This document shows positions 8,001-11,065 of a stretch of 11,065 nt of DNA, in pieces. Position numbers and translations under genes: made by a program. How positions within the stretch are numbered: the stretch's first letter is position 1; every line of letters begins with the position of its first letter. The stretch comes from a bacterium (lineage in GTDB: Bacteria > UBA3054): assembly GCA_017538635.1 (NCBI GenBank), contig JAFYIM010000355.1, positions 1 through 11,065 on the forward strand, written 5' to 3'. Below the pieces are notes generated by a model. It made no database searches. It was given only the letters and a program-made list of their open reading frames with translations, and was not told where the DNA came from.

Positions 8001-8812
8001 GCCAGGTTTACGGCATAGTGAGAAGAGCCGGCGACATCGACGAGGACAGCCAGGAACAGCTGAAAGCTTTCTTCGAATCGAAGATCGGCGAACTGCGCAT
8101 GCAGCCCGACGGCTCTCTCCCCTCCTTCTTAGACTACCGCCACTGGTTCGACTACCAGCTGCACGTGAAAGTCGTAGGCACCGAGGGCGAAGGCATCGAG
8201 TTGACGAACGACATCCGCCGCCTTGGTTCCGGCGGCGAACAGGCCGTGCCGAACTATCTTCTCATCATGGCCATGAGCGCTTTGCTCTACAACCAGATCA
8301 ACGCCAGGATCCGCTTCCTCCTCTTCGACGAAGCCTTCTACGGCATCGACGCGGAAAGAAGAGAAGAATTGCTGCGCTTCGCCAACAGGCTCGGCCTCTC
8401 TTTGGTCATCGCCACTCCGGAAATGGACGGCGTCACGGAAGCCATGCGCGAATCCACCACGCTTCTCCTCGAAAAGAACGCCAATAACGAGATCTTCATC
8501 GGCAACTTCGTCTGGGAATCCCAAGAAGGCCAGCAAATGGATATCTTCAACCAGAATTCGGAGGAGGAAAACTTCACTATCGGCGTGAAAGCCGCTCCCA
8601 AAGAGGAGCCCGCCCCCGAACCGAAGGAAGAAAAGAAACCCGCTCCCGAGGCAAAGCCGAAAGCCAAGGCTCCCGACAAAAAAGCGGCGGCCAAAAAAGC
8701 CGTGAAGAAGCCCGCTTCCAAAGCGAGCGCGAAGAAACCGGCCGCCAAAAAGCCTGCGCCGAAACCGAAAGCGAAAGCTAAACCCAAAGCCAAACCGAAA
8801 GGTAAAAAATAA
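5027..8812 (+). CDS. mksB: SMC-family condensin ATPase, MksB / JetC type, with histone-H1-like tail
   Basis: The product is 1261 residues from the ATG at 5027, chosen because AGGTGA (5016-5021) is well spaced for it; a GTG at 5018 is the alternative. The N-terminal head has Walker A GNNGTGKTT (39-47). Long coiled-coil arms (roughly 240-480 and 655-990) flank a hinge-like globular region (about 487-652). The C-terminal head has the ABC signature LGSGGEQ (1066-1072) and Walker B FLLFDE (1097-1102) with the catalytic glutamate, so the ATPase looks intact. It resembles the JetC/MksB group, with SbcC-like Walker B context, more than classical Smc or MukB. It should dimerise, bind the kleisin and extrude DNA loops. 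After the head ends, near residue 1170, a linker leads to a 73-residue Lys/Ala/Pro-rich tail absent from ordinary family members, which explains much of its length above the usual 1100 or so. Confidence 0.93.
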   Translation: MNGNHSWENALNLRALRLINFHNFADETIKIHGSLFLMGNNGTGKTTIIDAVQLALTGGQRLMFNAATVIGGRSESGRSLSGVLLQHNFETGKVGRAGGAVGYVALELLDPKSQNPVTIGVGAFAENLDQRPEMWGFIVDAPLSDVQLTVRVNDVSEAPQYRPVDKKELPGLVGKTRVYDIGRYRTQVANRFFGGRSNFERVADLLKASKSYKDLVVKARDFEGLFAALLPAPDHQVFQDIETTLQNLETIESDIKGLKKEAELLDEANKTVAKIASSKARIEECRYLKLRNSLNNLASELKSQERAVAVNRQNQIDAKNKLDDLLPKLEQTRTTLAEVRTGTGAKLWEEAERLEKELAKLKEDSVTFKEETEKELQKQATLEKDKANANADVLEAIRSQNAIIKTISVPVCPETVKEAADHLSKTIASLKKAYKNAEETTECDTEALSRSQKLAVRAADNLLQALRDEKQTLSLRLSDLEREGKVTAAVPTMEVMPRIIGYRDFLDALKREGLKAEPLFSMLDFAPNTPPQLMNLIESFLGDEWLGTIIPEEEDLEEVIRLAGKANPGIRIADTSRLMATKSPKPLDNSIAKYLKTSNGFARCFVDTQLGKIRICDLAATPDGDWLSREGLVKERAVYRYIKREAEGLLGKARRQAAQEKLLIEQKIKNKELSNIADGLRKKQASLSETIETIYKIKIQLEEKVSPWLIAHRLTQRAANDKLLNEMKERVEKAQSLQAKSQRQINRITKQIKELREDKQFQTTGDIHKQLDILKKRLTEEEKEREELVEMIARYKERVSILEAQNAKTRLSYNEAVNQAADKKKLLEDSLSEEYPDLESYLKETYGAENVQEGRLAEIIKIQERVINREIGSLVGSDDSRSKGGLIHHELLWTKYAFTYREDINDLIDQDGRDLKTITLKLNDQLTQLENSVSDNRRKLLEKTILGDLSNQYTRDLYRLKESLEAVNLMLEGLSFGRSQYRFTQKIKNEYRQVYGIVRRAGDIDEDSQEQLKAFFESKIGELRMQPDGSLPSFLDYRHWFDYQLHVKVVGTEGEGIELTNDIRRLGSGGEQAVPNYLLIMAMSALLYNQINARIRFLLFDEAFYGIDAERREELLRFANRLGLSLVIATPEMDGVTEAMRESTTLLLEKNANNEIFIGNFVWESQEGQQMDIFNQNSEEENFTIGVKAAPKEEPAPEPKEEKKPAPEAKPKAKAPDKKAAAKKAVKKPASKASAKKPAAKKPAPKPKAKAKPKAKPKGKK
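8591..8809 (+). other. Low-complexity coding segment: histone-H1-like C-terminal tail of the SMC protein
   Basis: The last 73 codons encode 27 lysines, 20 alanines and 15 prolines, so 62 of 73 residues are Lys, Ala or Pro. The first 20 residues mix six glutamates with four lysines; the remaining 53 carry 23 lysines and one aspartate. The KPAAKK, AKPKAK and PKAKPK units resemble eukaryotic H1 tails and bacterial H1-like proteins, which bind DNA without sequence preference. Lysine and alanine codons vary from copy to copy, so it is not a recent clean DNA tandem repeat. Confidence 0.9.
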
Positions 8813-8814
8813 GC

Positions 8815-9213
8815 ATGGACCAAAATACCGCGCAAACCCTCGTCAATAAAGCCATAGAAGCCCGGGAAAAGGCCTACGCCCCCTACTCCAAATTCAAAGT
8901 GGGCGCCGCCATCCTGACAAAGGACGGAACAATTTTCCCGGGCTGCAACATCGAGAACGCCTCCTACGGCGCCACCATCTGCGCGGAAAGAGTTGCCGTC
9001 GCCAATATGGTATCCTCAGGCCACACCGATCCAGTAGCCATCGCCATCTGCTACAACGAAACTGAATTCGCGCTTCCCTGCGGCATCTGCCGCCAGGTCC
9101 TCTCAGAATTCGCAGACCAAAAAGAAGACCTTATCGTTCTCATGGCCAAAACCGACGGCACCTATCAGGAGACTACTCTCTCAACCCTCCTCCCAGGCGC
9201 CTTCAAACTCTAG
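8815..9213 (+). CDS. cdd: Cytidine deaminase
   Basis: The product should convert cytidine and deoxycytidine to uridine and deoxyuridine in pyrimidine salvage in the cytoplasm. At 132 residues it fits the small homotetrameric class. Zinc ligands are C56 in the CAE motif (catalytic E58) and C89 and C92 in PCGICRQ. Other family marks are YAPYSKFKVGAA (21-32), GCNIENASYG (43-52) and the C-terminal LLPGAF. The ATG follows the SMC stop codon by two bases (TAA-GC-ATG). The only nearby Shine-Dalgarno-like bases, AAAGG at 8798-8802, lie inside the SMC tail codons, so translation is probably coupled to the SMC gene. There is no room for a separate promoter except inside the SMC gene. The last codon overlaps the convergent prmA stop. 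A role in the condensin system is not implied by its sequence. Confidence 0.95.
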   Translation: MDQNTAQTLVNKAIEAREKAYAPYSKFKVGAAILTKDGTIFPGCNIENASYGATICAERVAVANMVSSGHTDPVAIAICYNETEFALPCGICRQVLSEFADQKEDLIVLMAKTDGTYQETTLSTLLPGAFKL

Positions 9214-10532
9214 CGTTCGTCTGTCCACACATGGCGGTATAGTCTCGTCATGTGGTCGGAAGTGCTTTCCTTAACGAAGGTGTAGAAATCCCAGCCGTAG
9301 CGTTCGTAAAAAGAGGTGTGCTCTGTGGCGAGGTAAAGCGTGTCGCAGCCCTTTGTCTGCATGTCCCTGGCGATGTGGTTTAAAAGCGCGCCAGCCAAGC
9401 CCTGCTTCCTGAAAGGCTCTTCCACGAAGAGCGCGCAGACGTTGGGGGCGAGGTCAGGCCTGACGTGGAAGTCGTTGGGAATGACGCCGGCGCCGGCGAT
9501 GATCTTCTTCGTTTCAGGATCCCTTATGACGTACCAGTAGTTATCGTGCGGCTCTTTCATGCTGGCAAGATAGGCGCTTTTGGGGATGTGCCACTTGCCG
9601 CTGAACCAGGAGGCGGCTTCCTCCATTTCTTTGTCGCTTTGGGGAACAGTTTCGATAGGTCTTAGTATTTTCGGGATCTTGAAGACGCCGGTTCTCCAGC
9701 CTTCTATGAGGGTCGATTTTTGCTCTATGGCGCCCAAGCTGGTAAAAAGCAGGGAAAGCTTTGGATACTGCTCGTCCAGGATGCCGGCCAAAATCAGATG
9801 ACCGCCCGGCGCTACGGCGGCCAATAGACGCTCTACGTTGCGTTCTAAGACGGCGCAGAGGATGTTGGCGATAACTATATCGTATTTTCTCTTAGGGGTG
9901 TAAAAAAAGAGGTCCTGCTGAAAAACGGATACTTTGTCTTTTACTTGGTTTTTTTCAGCATTCTCTTGGGCGGCCATGACCGCCTGGGGTTCGTTGTCGA
10001 AGGCGTCGATCTTTTTGATGCCGAGTTTCGCTCCGGCCACGGAGAGAATGCCCGTGCCGGTGCCGGCGTCCAGAAGACTTTCAGGCTTGTTTTGGTTTGC
10101 AATTTCCTCCAGGAATTCCAGGCAGGCTCTGCTGGTGCCGTGGCTTCCCGTGCCGAAGGCCATGCCGGGATCGTTTATGAGGATGATGTCGTCAGGCTTG
10201 GGCGAATACGTTTCCCAGGAAGGCACGATGACAAGATTCTTCCCTGCTCTGCTGACATGGAAATTTTCTTTCCATTTTTCCGCCCAGTCTTCCTTTTTGA
10301 CGGTCCTTCTGTCCAGGGAAAAATCGGCGGTCAAAATCTTCGCCGTCTCCAAAAGTTTTGTTTCGGCTTCTTTTGCTTCATCTTCGCTTTTCAAAAAAAG
10401 GCTGAAGACGGCCTTTTCAGAATCGGTGAGTTTTTCTACGGAAAAATCGGCTTCGGGATCGTCCCAAAGTTCGGCGAGCTGCTCGCAGACGATCGGTTCG
10501 GCGCTAAGGCGTAATTCGATGAGATCAGCCAT
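9210..10532 (-). CDS. prmA: Ribosomal protein L11 methyltransferase fused to a GNAT N-acetyltransferase
   Basis: The product is 440 residues from the ATG at 10532; a GTG one codon upstream (10535) is possible. Residues 1 to about 287 are PrmA: a small N-terminal substrate-binding domain, the WAEKWKENF linker near 83-91, AFGTGSHGT (125-133), SAM-binding DAGTGTGIL (155-163) and the NIL motif (223-225). PrmA trimethylates L11 using S-adenosylmethionine. Family members usually end near 290-320 residues. Here about 130 residues of GNAT domain follow (about 312-440), with the acetyl-CoA pyrophosphate loop RKQGLAGA (375-382), the PNVCALFVEE strand before it and FYERYGW (408-414), all typical of a stand-alone GNAT family. 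No frame break separates the halves. The ATG overlaps the upstream phosphohexomutase stop (TGATG) and no ribosome binding site is evident, so translation is likely coupled. The GNAT substrate is unknown. Confidence 0.9.
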   Translation of the reverse strand: MADLIELRLSAEPIVCEQLAELWDDPEADFSVEKLTDSEKAVFSLFLKSEDEAKEAETKLLETAKILTADFSLDRRTVKKEDWAEKWKENFHVSRAGKNLVIVPSWETYSPKPDDIILINDPGMAFGTGSHGTSRACLEFLEEIANQNKPESLLDAGTGTGILSVAGAKLGIKKIDAFDNEPQAVMAAQENAEKNQVKDKVSVFQQDLFFYTPKRKYDIVIANILCAVLERNVERLLAAVAPGGHLILAGILDEQYPKLSLLFTSLGAIEQKSTLIEGWRTGVFKIPKILRPIETVPQSDKEMEEAASWFSGKWHIPKSAYLASMKEPHDNYWYVIRDPETKKIIAGAGVIPNDFHVRPDLAPNVCALFVEEPFRKQGLAGALLNHIARDMQTKGCDTLYLATEHTSFYERYGWDFYTFVKESTSDHMTRLYRHVWTDER

Positions 10533-11065
10533 CACTTCAGAAGAGAGGCGCCGAGTTCCGTCATTAATTCGGCTTCTTCGAGAGTGGGCGCTTCCGCGTA
10601 GAAGCGGCAGACCGGCTCGGTGCCGGAGAACCTCAATAAGAGCCAGGAATCGTCCTCCAGCTCGAATTTGACACCGTCGATGGTTTTGATGTTCACTACC
10701 TTGAGGCCGAGGATCTCAGAGGGAGGATTAGTCTCCAGTTTTTTCATGAAAGCGTCTTTCGCGTTCGGGTCGCACTCTTTGTCGATCCTGTGGTAGCGCA
10801 GCTTTCCGAATTCTTTGTCGATATAATCCATGGCTTCGCCGGCGTTATTGAATCCCAGGCCTATGAGAGCCTCAGTGAAGAGAAGGCCGGACAATACGCC
10901 GTCTCTTTCGGGAATGTGCTTTTGATAGCCGAGGCCTCCGCTCTCTTCGGTGCCAACCAGGGCGCTGCCGTCAAGAAGGAAGGGAACGATATATTTGAAG
11001 CCCACGGGCTTTTCTTCCAAGGGAATATTGTATTTCTCGCAGAAGCGGTCGATGGTCTTGGAGCA
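10532..11065 (-). CDS. Phosphoglucomutase/phosphomannomutase family protein (C-terminal part, 5' end beyond window)
   Basis: The frame is open from the right edge to a TGA at 10534-10532, giving 177 residues of the C-terminal portion. The start lies outside the window; the TTG at 11020 is internal. VGFKYI and GTEESGGLGY with PERDG downstream are the domain-3 sugar-binding loop of alpha-D-phosphohexomutases. RFSGTEPVCRFYAEA near the end is the domain-4 phosphate-binding loop. The enzyme interconverts 1- and 6-phosphates of glucose, mannose or a related hexose in the cytoplasm. The catalytic serine loop and metal site are in the missing part, so the substrate cannot be assigned. It lies directly upstream of and overlaps prmA, so the two are probably one transcript. 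Confidence 0.93.
   Translation of the reverse strand, partial: CSKTIDRFCEKYNIPLEEKPVGFKYIVPFLLDGSALVGTEESGGLGYQKHIPERDGVLSGLLFTEALIGLGFNNAGEAMDYIDKEFGKLRYHRIDKECDPNAKDAFMKKLETNPPSEILGLKVVNIKTIDGVKFELEDDSWLLLRFSGTEPVCRFYAEAPTLEEAELMTELGASLLK

Noticed and set aside
8591..8809. The basic tail as an artefact of a frameshift into a wrong reading frame.
   Set aside because: The frame continues directly from the SMC head through an acidic linker, has normal codon variety, and ends exactly two bases before cdd, as expected for a genuine gene end.
5027..8812. SbcC or MukB as the identity of the SMC protein.
   Set aside because: SbcC would be expected beside the SbcD nuclease and has a zinc-hook CxxC between its coils, which is not seen. 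MukB is longer and has MukE/MukF partners of a different type. The order and sizes of the three genes fit MksFEB/JetABC better.
2725..8812. A complete Wadjet plasmid-defence system.
   Set aside because: The JetD nuclease is not encoded in the window, so only the condensin part can be claimed.
9934..10671. A 245-codon plus-strand open frame.
   Set aside because: It runs antisense to the well-supported prmA-GNAT and phosphohexomutase genes and its product is a low-complexity, serine- and arginine-rich shadow.

Overview
The window is a piece of a moderately GC-rich bacterial chromosome with compact gene packing and short AT-rich promoter gaps. Nothing in it fixes the taxon. Large secreted proteins built from repeated jelly-roll-like modules, and lysine/alanine/proline-rich histone-H1-like tails, would suit an uncultured member of the PVC group (for example Lentisphaerota or Kiritimatiellota), but this is only a guess. 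There are no RNA genes, CRISPR arrays, insertion sequences or attachment sites that I can see, and no gene-free stretch longer than about 90 bases.

Layout. (1) Bases 1-2110, minus strand: the N-terminal 703 residues of a large secreted modular protein that runs off the left edge. (2) Bases 2111-2196: a divergent promoter gap carrying the palindrome CAATATATTG. (3) 2197-2640, plus: tadA, tRNA adenosine deaminase. (4) 2641-2724: a promoter gap with two more exact copies of CAATATATTG, 32 bp apart, overlapping the predicted -35 and -10 of the next operon. (5) 2725-8812, plus: a three-gene condensin operon of the MksFEB / Wadjet JetABC type (kleisin, winged-helix partner, SMC ATPase). The SMC protein ends in a 73-residue histone-H1-like basic tail. 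(6) 8815-9213, plus: cdd, cytidine deaminase, starting two bases after the SMC stop codon. (7) 9210-10532, minus: a fusion of ribosomal protein L11 methyltransferase (PrmA) with a GNAT acetyltransferase, convergent with cdd and sharing a CTAG stop tetranucleotide with it. (8) 10532-11065, minus: the C-terminal part of a phosphoglucomutase/phosphomannomutase, overlapping the prmA start by TGATG.

How the genes fit together. The three condensin genes should form one complex: SMC dimer, kleisin bridging the heads, MksE/JetB-type KITE-like subunit on the kleisin. Wadjet plasmid-defence loci add a fourth gene, the nuclease JetD/MksG. It is absent here, and its usual place is taken directly by cdd, a housekeeping pyrimidine-salvage gene. 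The locus therefore looks more like a chromosome-organising condensin, or a Wadjet system whose nuclease lies elsewhere. The most interesting points are the H1-like tail on the SMC subunit, the missing nuclease, the triplicated palindrome restricted to the two promoter gaps, and the PrmA-GNAT fusion.
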